From positions 1 through 27,554 of the forward strand of contig MU624730.1 of the NCBI GenBank assembly GCA_025349905.2: a stretch of 27,554 bases of DNA, given 5' to 3'. This DNA comes from Blastocladiella britannica. Lineage: Eukaryota; Blastocladiomycota; Blastocladiomycetes; Blastocladiales; Blastocladiaceae. The notes under the pieces were generated by a model. That model worked only from the letters and a program-made list of their open reading frames with translations, had not been told where the DNA came from and did not search any database. Both the position numbers and the translations under genes were made by a program. This document shows, piece by piece, positions 9,624-18,135 of this stretch; positions within the stretch are counted from its first letter, which is position 1; every line of letters begins with the position of its first letter.

Positions 9624-10964
9624 TCACAGAGCATCCACGCGAATCAGATCCAGCACCTCGGGCCCCGAATGCCCGCGCACCACCGCCGCCGCCACCAGCT
9701 GCCGCACCGCCACCTCGATCGCCGACCGGCCGTCGGCCGTACTTGTCACTGCAATCGGTTTACTATTCGGCCGCTCATCGCTCCCGGCACTGCTCCCATC
9801 CACGTCCATGGCATCGCGCAGCTCAGCCGCAGCCGCACCATCGCTAGAGGATCGGAAGGCCGGAGGAGGCCCCGATGCCGCCTGTAGCATGGCGCGGTTG
9901 AGATCCGCCGCCAGCGCCCGGCGATGCCGCGGGTCCAGAAAATCGGCCAGCGGAGACTTGTACGGGTCGGCGTGCGCCATCAGCCCAAACACTGCCGCCA
10001 CCAGCGCGTGCGCGGCCGGTGAGGACGCCGAGGAACCGGTCGTGTACTGGCGTAAATGCGACTGCGAGTACTCGAGCGCGCCCTTTTGGTTGTTGGCGCG
10101 GACGAGCTCAATGAACGACTGGCAGTCGAGGCGGGCGGCGAGGGTTGGTGGACTATTGAGTTGGGTTGGTCAATTTCGGTCGCTGTGATAAAAAGGAGGA
10201 TAACGCACTGGAAGGCCGTGGGAGCAGACGCCGTTTGCCGATCGTACCAGGTCGGGATTGCGGCAGCCGGATCATTTCCGCTGGGCTCCGGTGGTGGAAC
10301 CAGATCGTCCGGATCCGACGCGTGGCTGAATAGGGATGGCGTGGCGGCTAGCGCTCGCGGGCACAGGTCCACCAGTAGCCGCTTGGCCTCGAACGCGGCA
10401 CCCGACAGAACCAAATCCATGACCACTGAATACCATGCATGATTAGAATTGAATGAAAATGAATGGATAAAGGTAACACACTCTTGCGTGACCGCAAAGT
10501 CCGCAATGCGGGTGCAATCCGGGCCAAGACATCGTGGATCGGAACCAGAAGCGGCGTAGTGGTTGTTGCTGTTGTTGGCGGTGACACTGTCGTGGTCATG
10601 AGCGACTTGACGACATTCGGAGACGCGGTCGGAGTCGGGTCGTCGTCCATCTCGCCGCCGCCATCGCGCCTCCGGGATGGCGCCGAAGGATGGTGGTGGA
10701 CATCGGCGTCCAGCAGATCAAGCACCAGCGGGTTCGGGCCGAGCAGCGCCAGTAGCGGGCGCTCGTGGCTGTTGTCGTGTTAATTTTTTTTGAGAACATG
10801 ATCAGAATTTGGGCCTGGCCATTGCGCATGGTGAATGAAAAGGAGGACCATTCGGCAGCCAGGTGCTCGAGAATCATCAAGTGCAGATCCGCGGCCGACG
10901 TGCGCGGCGCGGTATCGTCCTTGCGGCTGCTGGCGAGCTCGCCAAGCGTTGGGAATGCAAGCAT
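9624..10964 (-). CDS. RanBPM/Gid1-like CTLH-CRA protein lacking a SPRY domain
   Basis: Four exons: 10964-10849, 10768-10482, 10425-10209, 10152-9624; introns of 80, 56 and 56 nt; 382 aa. Residues ~25-45 (LHLMILEHLAAE) resemble a weak LisH motif. A low-complexity stretch with His, Asp and Thr/Pro follows. The CTLH segment starts near residue 134 (MVMDLVLSGAAFEAKRLL) and continues after a Pro-rich insert at LDCQSFIELVRANNQKGALE. The CRA domain includes AVFGLMAHADPYKSPL and DPRHRRALAADLNRAML, close in pattern to RanBPM/Gid1. Such proteins are core subunits of the GID/CTLH E3 ubiquitin ligase, which in yeast degrades gluconeogenic enzymes. True Gid1/RanBPM has a SPRY domain, which is absent here; Gid8/TWA1 has this layout but is usually near 230 aa. 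The first donor (GTCCTC) is weak, so the LisH/CTLH link is the least certain part. The start lies 32 bp after the upstream gene's stop. Confidence 0.8.
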
Positions 10965-10996
10965 CGTTGTTTTTATTGGTCGTGTGAAAAGGAGAT

Positions 10997-12512
10997 TCAT
11001 TCATCCTTACCCTGACCCTGATCTGATTCGCCGTCGCTGTCGTCGTACGCGGCAGCCACAAGCGACCTCGAGCAGCACTGGTGAATCCACGCGTCCAGCG
11101 CAAGCCCCAGCACGCGCCCATCGAACGGTAACAACCCCCCGCGGATCTTGGTCCTCACCTGCCGCAGGATCGCCACCGTGTCCCCGCGCAGCGGCATGGT
11201 ATGCACGGCACTAGCCTGCGTCCGCGCCAACCGCACCAGGTACGCTAGCCAGTCGGCCGATTCCATCACCAGGTCCAGGACCGCTAGCACGTCGCTGCCG
11301 AGGACACCGTGGATGAGGGTTTCAAATACGGTCAGTGGGGAGCAGCGCGTGAGCCATGGTGGGGCACAGTGCTCACAGGTGGTGGTGACTTGAAAACTTT
11401 GCGTGGCAGCACCTGTACCAGTCGCATGACGGCTGGTATGCAATTGAAGGTGCGACGATACCAGCCGACACAAGTGCTTGTCGCTGACAGAGCACGTCAT
11501 CAGGTCCGCCTCGAGCGTATCGTCCACCTCCTTCTTCTGGTCCTCCTGCTTCGACGATGCCAGCGACGACGGCAGCTTCGCTCGACAGATCGAGCACTGA
11601 TCGGCACGCAATTGCGCGTCCCACCCACACAGCTCGACCCGAACTAGGATCGCGAGCGCCAGGCACTCCGGGTCCGTTTCCGCGTGCGCTGCCGTCAGTT
11701 CGAACGGTGGTGGGCTCATGGAGTCTTCGGTGGTCGGTGGCACTGTTAGGATACATTGCGCCACGGTTGCCCGCATGTCTGGACTTTGTTGTTGGCCCAA
11801 TAAAACGCGGAGTAGGAACGCATACCATTTACGCGTCACAGGAGCGCAGGCGGCGCGTGCAATCATGCGTGCCTACCCATACATGCACGTCTTGTCAAAA
11901 GCTGAAGAACCAAAATTGAAAAGTGGAAAGGTACCTTACGTGCAATGCCAGACGCGCAACAAGCTCTGAGATGACGACGTGGTCTGAAGCAGAACCGGCC
12001 TTGACCAAATCGCACGCCAGAGTCAGGGCTATGGTCCACACCGCCGCTGCATCGGGACCAGCGTCGGGTGGGTCCAGCAGGCCAGGACGCAAAATGACAG
12101 GTAAATGCGTCCGGATCCAGTCCAAACACATGCTTTGCGATGATGGTGACGACGAGAGACCAAGGAGCGCAGACTGTTCGCACACAGTCGCCAAGATGGG
12201 GGGAGCTTCGGGGACCAGTCGTGCGATCAGCTGGGCGAGAAGCACGTGGGCAGGTAAGTCAGTGGTAACGGCAGCAAGTCGGGTGGCCTTGGCGGCACGG
12301 TGCACGGCCGAGAGCAGCCGGAAGCGCGCGCGGGTTCGAGCCGGGTGTATGCAGGTGGTCGTATTGAACAGTCCTGTCGTCAGATCGGTAACAGCATAAC
12401 CATTATTGCTACCAGGAAATAACAGCGCAGCCACGAGGCGGGTCTCGGTCTGGTACGCGTCCCACGGTGTCGCAAAGTGGACGTCAAGGTCCATCATAAA
12501 ATTCTCTTTCAT
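10997..12512 (-). CDS. Alpha-helical protein resembling the LINES (LINS1) family
   Basis: Two exons: 12512-11940 and 11872-10997, one 67-nt intron in phase 0; 482 aa (477 if the ATG at 12497 is used). The protein is Leu/Ala-rich and helical throughout, like HEAT/armadillo-type proteins. The segment around 11230-11340 (VLDLVMESADWLAYLVRLAR) resembles the LINES family's conserved pattern of an aliphatic run, acidic residues, an aromatic and LxYLxR. A later GLLPFDGRVL resembles the family's C-terminal GLFPYN-type motif. CSICRAK and CEHC give isolated cysteine pairs that do not make a clear zinc finger. LINES proteins are poorly understood; in flies Lines acts in Wingless-related patterning. The assignment is by remembered motif only; neurochondrin or an unrelated HEAT protein are alternatives. 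The C-terminus is acidic (DDSDGESDQG). Confidence 0.7.
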
Positions 12513-12546
12513 TATTATAAGAAAAGAAATAAATAAAAAAATCATC
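12513..12546. promoter_or_regulatory. 34-bp divergent intergenic gap
   Basis: Only 34 bases, almost entirely A and T, separate the outermost opposite ATG codons of the LINES-like gene and the small basic-protein gene (49 if the LINES-like gene starts at 12497). Core promoters and 5' leaders must overlap each other or the opposite gene. Confidence 0.55.
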
Positions 12547-12995
12547 ATGGCATCGGCCCACACCGCCAAGAAAGCACGCACCTTTGACGGGTCCGAGAAC
12601 GTCAGCCGCCCGGACCTTGCGGGCCTCGACTCGGGCACGCTGTCGGGGCTGACGTTTGGTCCTGCCCGCGCTCGTGCGGTGCGTCACTTCATTCTTTAGT
12701 ATCAATTGACCAATTGATTGATCCAAATACCAATTAGGCATTCCAAATGGCCCACGAAAAGAAAAAACAGCAGGAGCTGGCGCGCACCTGGGCTGGCACA
12801 GCGGCTATGGACGTTGATCCGTCGCCGAATCACTTGTTCTCGGGTGCGATTGCGTCTGCGGCTACGACCGCCGGATTCGCCGCTGGTGCGCCGATCCCGT
12901 CCGTGATGACTAGCACGGGTACAGGAACGATGATGATGCCTGTGAACCTGTTCCCGTCGGCCAAGCGCAAGCGTGTGGCCGAGGACGACGAGTGA
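12547..12995 (+). CDS. Small basic protein with a probable nuclear localisation signal, unknown function
   Basis: Two exons, 12547-12678 and 12738-12995, joined in phase 0 across a 59-nt intron; 129 aa. The N-terminus has AKKARTF and then DLAGLDSGTLSGLTFGP; exon 2 begins AFQMAHEKKKQQELARTW, a short charged helix. The middle is Ala/Thr/Gly-rich, and the C-terminus has a basic cluster SAKRKRV followed by acidic EDDE. That basic-then-acidic tail is a plausible monopartite nuclear signal. The splice is supported by canonical GTGCGT and TTAG borders, by AT-rich intron sequence and by frame continuity. No family is recognised. It could be a lineage-specific chromatin or RNA-processing accessory protein, but nothing in the sequence proves this. 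Confidence 0.7.
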
Positions 12996-13293
12996 TTTGT
13001 CATTTAGAGAGTCACTCTTCTTGTTTATACATACCGACCACCCCATTTATTGTTACAAAATCATACGCCCGGTCCTTCCTTTGGGCAATTTATTATTATT
13101 ATGTTGCATACACTTCAACGTGGTGTGCGGAGGTTTGGGGGTGAGCGATTGGCCTTTAAGTTAATCGATGTAGGCGCCACTATTCGGCACTGGCCAGGAC
13201 GACGGTCCCGTCGTATGAAAAGACGAGGTGTCCGTCGTCCTCTCTCCTGTACTCTTGTCCCACTATCCAACCATAAAAGAACTAAAAAAGACG

Positions 13294-14879
13294 ATGAGGT
13301 TGGCGTTCCTCCTCTTGGCACTGCTGTACTTTTTCTCTTCCGCATCTGCACTGTTGCCTCTCCATCAAGAGCCCAAAGCTGCCCTTCTGGTCCAATCAGA
13401 GCAACAACAGCAGTTCGCCAACACTCCTAAATTCGTTGTCCCCAACTGCGACGACGACAACCACACCACTGAGGACAACTGCCACCCCAACCCCATGTCC
13501 GGCCTATACTCGTGCTGCGCCCGAATTCGCCCCTCCTCCACCGCCACCAAGACCGCCAAGAAGACCGCAGGCCACTCTGCCGCCTCGTCGCTGTCGTCCA
13601 CGTCGTCGGCGCCGCGCGAAATGCAGAAAATTAACAATGGATTGGACCGAGACCGGGACCGCCCTGCGTTTGTGCAGCAGCCACCGCAACCGGACCCGAT
13701 CGCCGCAGCCGATAACCGCGTGCGGTTGCTGACGTATAACTTTTTCCTGCGACCGCCGTTCATCTCGGATGTGCGTCCTTTTGACTTATTGCAGTGCTGC
13801 GTAAATCGGACACTGATCAATCACATTGAAAATTTCAGTACAAGGGCGATAGCAAAGACGAGCGGCTGTCCCTGTTCATCTCCGACATATTGCCGCGGTA
13901 CGATGTGCTCGTGATGCAAGAGACGTTCTCGGGCTACTCGTCGCGCGTGAGTCACCTGGAACGCGCGGCACGGCGAGCAGGGTACCATTCCGCCGTCCGT
14001 GGCCCGCGCGGATCCGTGACTTCGGGCCACTTGTTGGACGCCGGTTTGTTGGTTCTGTCGCGGTGGCCCGTGACGGCCCGGGCCACACTCACCTTCTCGC
14101 ACGGCGTCACCGTGGACCGGCTGGCGTCGAAAGGCGCAACGTACTCGCTGCACGAGTCGCCCACGCGCCAGGGGCAGCGGCTGCACGTGGTCAACTCGCA
14201 CTTGCAGGCCAGTTACTCGACGGCGCCACGGATCGACGACCCCAGCGTCATCTGCCGCACACAGCAGGTGCATGAGCTGGCGCGGTTTGTGGCCGAGAAT
14301 GTGGGCGTGCACTGGCCGCGGGCCGCCGAGCTGGCGGCGGAGCGCGAGGCAGCGGCTTCATTGGCGGCTGAAAACGTGGCGGTGGAACCCGCGCTCCCCG
14401 TGTCGCCCGCATCGCCCAACTTGGCCTCGGCCGTGTCTCCGCTGCCCGTCTCACCCGACCTGGTGATCCCCGCACCTCCCGCAAATGCCACTACCGGTCT
14501 CACTCCATACGACGTGGTGCTGGTATGCGGCGACCTCAACATCAACTCGATGCAGCCCGGAGGCGCCGAGTACGCGCAGCTCATGACGCTGATGACCTGT
14601 GGCGGGCGGTTCCGAGTCACCGACTTGCTGCGCGAACAGGGCCGCGAGGACTACACGCAGATCCCGTGGGTGTGGTTGTCGCAAAAGCGGCACGCGCTGA
14701 CCCCGGACATTTACGCGAAAGAGGGCGGGCGGCTCGACTATGTGCTGCTGCTGGAACCCATGGCGGAGATGTCGCATGCGATCGAAACCCACATTGATCC
14801 GTGTCTGGTCGAGGGAGCGGCGTTCTCGCAGTTGTCGGACCATATGGGCGTGGCCGCACACATTACATTTCCCCAATAA
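13294..14879 (+). CDS. Secreted neutral-sphingomyelinase-like phosphodiesterase (EEP fold)
   Basis: Two exons, 13294-13770 and 13839-14879, phase 0, 68-nt intron; 505 aa. The ATG at 13294 is chosen because it starts a clear signal peptide (MRLAFLLLALLYFFSSASA). Residues ~20-145 are low-complexity with several cysteines. The endonuclease/exonuclease/phosphatase domain starts at ~147 with LLTYNFFLRPP. Metal and catalytic motifs follow: VMQETFSG (Glu ~187), AGLLVLSRWPV, the KGATYS segment, VNSHLQ (His ~282), GDLNIN (Asp ~391) and SDHMGV (~492-494). The LSRWPV and KG motifs favour sphingomyelinase over DNase I or inositol phosphatases. The predicted reaction is Mg-dependent hydrolysis of sphingomyelin-type lipids to ceramide and phosphocholine. 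A linker of ~60 residues at ~335-385, rich in Ala/Glu then PVSP repeats, interrupts the domain before GDLN. The stop is 92 bp from the convergent bZIP stop. Confidence 0.88.
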
Positions 14880-14971
14880 TCATAACCCCTTTTTCACAAA
14901 ATGAGAATAAAACCTTTTTTTATATATGATTGACTGTGCGTGCATTCGAAAAGAGAGGGAGGATATCAATG

Positions 14972-17206
14972 CTAATGGTGATGATGCTGCTGTTGCTGAT
15001 GTGCACCCACCGCAGTAGCGATGCCCGACGCAACCCCCGCAAACAGCTTGTCCTCGAGGAACGCGATGCGGGCCTTGAGCTCCACCTCTTTTTCGGCCCA
15101 GGTGGCGCGGTCGTGCTCGCACACCGCCAGCTGCAGTGTCAGCTGCTTGTTCTCGAGCTCGAGCTCGCCCACACGCACCTCGAGGGTCTCGAGCCGCTGC
15201 AACTTCTTGGCCCGCGACCGCCGCGCCGCGTCCGTGTTCTTGGCCCGCTTGCGTGCTGCTGGATCCAAGTCGTCGTCGCCGTTCAGACTGCCGCTGCCGC
15301 CACTGCCGCCAGCAGCACCGGCACTGCCGAGCGCTCCGTCGGATGCGGAGGCGGCCGTTCCTGGCGGTGGGGTCGAGCTTGGGGCTGACCGCTTGCGCGA
15401 CTTGGACGTGCTCGACGCAATCGCTGCTGCTGCTGCGGCGGCGGCGGCGGCGGCGGGATTGGACGGGACTGCCGCCGCCGTCGTCGACCCGTGGCCCGAA
15501 GACAACTGCGGTGGCGGTGGTGGTGGTCGCGGCGGTTGCAGCCGTGGCGACAACATGGATGGTGCGCCGCCCGCGTCGCGGCCGCCCGATCCAACGGTCG
15601 CCGATCGAGGCGACGTCGACGCCGATGCCGTGGTGGTAGTGGCCGTGACCGACCGCGAGTCTCGGGGACTTGAAAACAGCGACCCGGACGGCGCCGTCCT
15701 AGCCGCACCCGCCGCTGCCGCCGTCGATTTGGGCGAAGTGGACACGGACACGGACGGCGCGCTCATCGAGGGAGCGGTGGTGCTGGCGGTTCCGCTCGAC
15801 GACGGCTGGGCGGGCGTGGGGCTCGCGTACGGCGCCGACTGCATGTACGGCGACATGGGTGGCGCCGAGTACCCACTGCCTCCTCCGCCTCCATGAGCTG
15901 CTGCTGAATCGCCATTGGAATGAAGTGGGCGCGCGGAACCACCAAACTGCTGGTACGTTGGCTGCGACGGCGTCAGCCATGACGACGAGGCCGCGGGCGT
16001 CACCCCACCGGGAACCGTACCGCCCCTATTGCCGCCCCCGCCACCGGTGCCGTCGCGAAGCGATTGGAGCGGATTCGTGGACGTCGCGTACCGCTGCTGC
16101 TGCATCTGCTGCATCGCGTACACCTCTTGCTGGGCGCGGTGTTCTGAGAGCCGGCGTTGGTACTGTATTGTTGTTGTTGGTCAGCAACTGTTCATTAATA
16201 GAAAAAAAAATAAGAATAAAAGTACCTGTTCCATTGCCGCCGCGTACTGTTGCTGCTGGATGGCCAGCTGCGCCTGCTGCTCGCGCGCCCATGCTTGTAC
16301 ATGCGATTGCTGCGAAATGGACCCGACCGCGACCGCGGGACCGGATCCCTGGCCCATGCCGCCGCCGGCTTGCGGCAGCGACGCAATGTACCCTTGGGAC
16401 GCCGGTGGTGGTCGTTGTTGCTGGTGTTGTTGAGGGTATTGTTGATGCTGGTAGTGCTGATGTTGTTGCTGGTGGCGATGATGCGATGTCTGCATTCCAG
16501 ACGACCGGTACTGGCCCGTCGACCCACCGGCTGCTGATGGCGAAGACACGACATAGTCCGGAAACAGTTGGGGAGCCGCGGCCGGAAGCGCCGATGCGAA
16601 AGTGGCGGATGGATCGTCCAGTAAAGGGGACGCGACATCCCCAAAGTACGGCGACGCGGCGCCGTTCGAGTCAATCAGCGCGGGCGAAAACAACGCCGAC
16701 GCGTCGTACCCAAGATCGGGCGAGTCAAACACGGTCGCGGGCGTGCACGACGGGCTCATGAGTGTCGCCGGGTTCCATTCGGCCAAAAAAGACGCTAGTC
16801 CCGCACCATTTTGAATGCCAGCGCCGCCGGCTCCGTGATTGGGAGGTTTGGTGGGGTCGCCACTGCCGAGCATGGGTACCACCATGCCTCCAAGCGGGAG
16901 ACGCGGGGGCATTCCCAACGGCGGTGTTGTTGTTGTTGTCGTTACGCTGGTCGAGGGGGCGTATGATGGCATTGGCGGCGGCGGCGGAGGCGGCATGGGT
17001 AAAGGCGTGCCAAAGATGGCCGCGGATGCAGGGGACGAGGACGGAGCCACGACAATGCCGCCGCCAGGGGATGTGGCAGTTGGTAAGGTTGATAGCGCCA
17101 GTGCAATGCCCATGGGTGTCGGACGCTGCGACTGCGTCAGCTGGGCCGCCGGGGGCGGAGACGGGTCGTCGCCAAAGAGGTTAAAGTCCTCGTAATTTGC
17201 GTCCAT
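14972..17206 (-). CDS. bZIP transcription factor, Gcn4/CPC1 type (paralogue A)
   Basis: Two exons, 17206-16226 and 16162-14972, phase 0, 63-nt intron; 723 aa. The C-terminal bZIP spans ~631-676: basic region RKRAKNTDAARRSRAKKLQR with the invariant Asn and Arg contacts, then a zipper with Leu at 654, 661 and 668 and Asn665 in the Gcn4-like place. A second conserved helix, ELKARIAFLEDKL, follows at ~689-700. The long N-terminus is typical activation-domain sequence: Pro, Ser, Ala, Gln/His-rich, with acidic-aromatic spots such as YEDFNLFGDD and FPDY, plus a run of about 12 Ala. It ends in four Gln and four His. Gcn4/CPC1 proteins activate amino-acid biosynthesis genes from TGACTCA sites. Here that role is inferred from the bZIP only. 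The leader contains uORFs listed separately. The protein is far longer than Gcn4 (281 aa). Confidence 0.9.
15423..15456 (-). repeat. GCT/GCG triplet repeat encoding poly-alanine
   Basis: A short trinucleotide tract inside the bZIP-A coding sequence encodes about 12 consecutive alanines (plus strand reads repeated gct then gcg). It is likely length-variable, as such tracts usually are. Confidence 0.8.
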
Positions 17207-17291
17207 TATTCCGATTTTTCTGTTGCTTTCGAAAAAGTGAGCACTTCTTCAAATGAAACACAAATGCCGGTCGTCGCAATAGATCGTGCAT
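17181..17291 (-). promoter_or_regulatory. uORF overlapping the bZIP-A start codon
   Basis: An ATG at 17291 opens a 36-codon frame that ends at 17181, 25 bases inside the bZIP-A coding sequence in another frame. Ribosomes starting here would pass the main ATG. It matters only if the transcript begins upstream of 17291, which the sequence cannot show. Confidence 0.35.
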
Positions 17292-17325
17292 AAGATGGGG
17301 AGGGAGGGAGGGACCCGCTGGTCAT
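17206..17325 (-). promoter_or_regulatory. 39-codon uORF whose stop overlaps the bZIP-A ATG (TAATG)
   Basis: An ATG at 17325 opens a 39-codon frame ending in TAA at 17208-17206; the last A of this stop is the first base of the bZIP-A ATG. Such TAATG junctions can couple termination with restart. Upstream ORFs are the known control device of GCN4/CPC1 messages. Transcript start is unknown. Confidence 0.4.
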
Positions 17326-17758
17326 TGAATTTCAATATGGGCACAGGTGCAGCAAAACAAAACAAAAACGAGACGCGTGTGCATGGTGAAAAAGGAGAAG
17401 GTAGCTGTTCTTGGTATCGCTTTGCATCTCGTTCACATTCCATACAACAGTGCGGGCCTGACCAGGCATTTTGAATGTAAAAATGATGTATGCACCTTTT
17501 TGAATAGTATTGTCGTATGACGTGTGTTGAATCGTCGAGAGAGACGTCAGGAAAATGCACAAAAAAAATGGAGAAGTGACGAAAAACCTTATACAGTGGC
17601 GTTGCATTGCTGTCGTTGTAATCGGAGGGATTATGCAGTCTCTGCATTCTGGATTCTGGACCCAGTGCATATATTCTTGATTTTGATATTGCTACCATTT
17701 CCTTCCCAGCGGGAAGTATTGTTCAACTGCACCTGCATTCGCTCTCGTGCTGTGCTGG

Positions 17759-18009
17759 ATGTGTGATTTCCATTTCTAATTCCCAAGTCTGGATCGGATG
17801 GGAACTCCTGGAAATATGTGGCCAAAAATCGAGACGTGACTCATGCTCTGCTTGGTGGTATTCTGAACCAAGTCCACTGGTATTTCTCGAAAAAAAAAAA
17901 ACTCAATCAATCCTTAAGTTGAAGACCCTCACCAGTCCCAGTCCAAAGTTTCTTTCTTTTGCTTTCTATGCTTTATTTGCGCTCTCTCGGTACTGTAATA
18001 CCGACCTAA
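17759..18009 (+). promoter_or_regulatory. Four short uORFs upstream of bZIP-B
   Basis: On the plus strand four ATG-stop frames precede the bZIP-B start: 17759-17779 (6 codons), 17798-17839 (13 codons), 17843-17866 (7 codons) and 17968-18009 (13 codons). No further ATG lies between 18009 and 18136. Yeast GCN4 also has four leader uORFs, but the number here depends on the unknown transcript start; the last one, 127 bp from the main ATG, is the most likely to be transcribed. Confidence 0.35.
17837..17843 (+). promoter_or_regulatory. Consensus Gcn4/AP-1 site TGACTCA
   Basis: A perfect TGACTCA heptamer, flanked as GTGACTCATG, lies between two genes that encode Gcn4-type bZIP proteins. It could mediate auto- or cross-regulation. 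By chance a given heptamer (either strand) is expected about once per 8 kb, so roughly 11% for this gap. Confidence 0.45.
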
Positions 18010-18135
18010 CGCACCGTCCTCGCTCCAAAAACGAACCAAGGTGCGCTAGAAGCTAAACTCCCTTTTTTTGTTCCCCTTTCGTTGTTCTTGCCAAAGAAGT
18101 AACAACAAGCCAAGTACCTCACACCTTTTTGAAAT

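Larger units (their letters stand above)
17207..18135. other. Shared divergent promoter/leader region of the two bZIP genes
   Basis: This 929-base gap holds both promoters and both 5' leaders. No gene is convincing; a 149-codon minus-strand frame (17698-17249) lacks compositional support and fits chance. Present are a consensus TGACTCA at 17837-17843, CRE-like TGACGTG at 17518-17524, TGACGTC on the minus strand at 17549-17543, and small upstream ORFs on both sides. A 12-A run sits near 17890. Confidence 0.6.

Noticed and set aside
10947..11011. Possible fusion of the LINES-like and CTLH genes: a strong donor (GTAAGG at 11010) lies just before the upstream stop, only 32 bp from the next ATG.
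   Set aside because: The donor is phase 1 and no phase-1 acceptor that keeps the CTLH frame is visible nearby; candidate AGs are phase 0 or 2. Two separate genes are simpler, though RNA data could overturn this.
13780..13800. Alternative acceptor TTGCAG inside the sphingomyelinase intron.
   Set aside because: It would read a Cys/Asn-rich segment out of the catalytic-domain frame; the later TTTCAG restores the conserved sequence.
15021..15896. Long plus-strand frames opposite bZIP-A, rich in Ala, Val and Asp.
   Set aside because: They mirror the triplet repeats of the bZIP gene and contain no recognisable domain.
17249..17698. A 149-codon minus-strand reading frame between the bZIP genes.
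   Set aside because: It lacks domain, composition or splice support, is AT-rich like intergenic DNA, and sits in the shared leader region.
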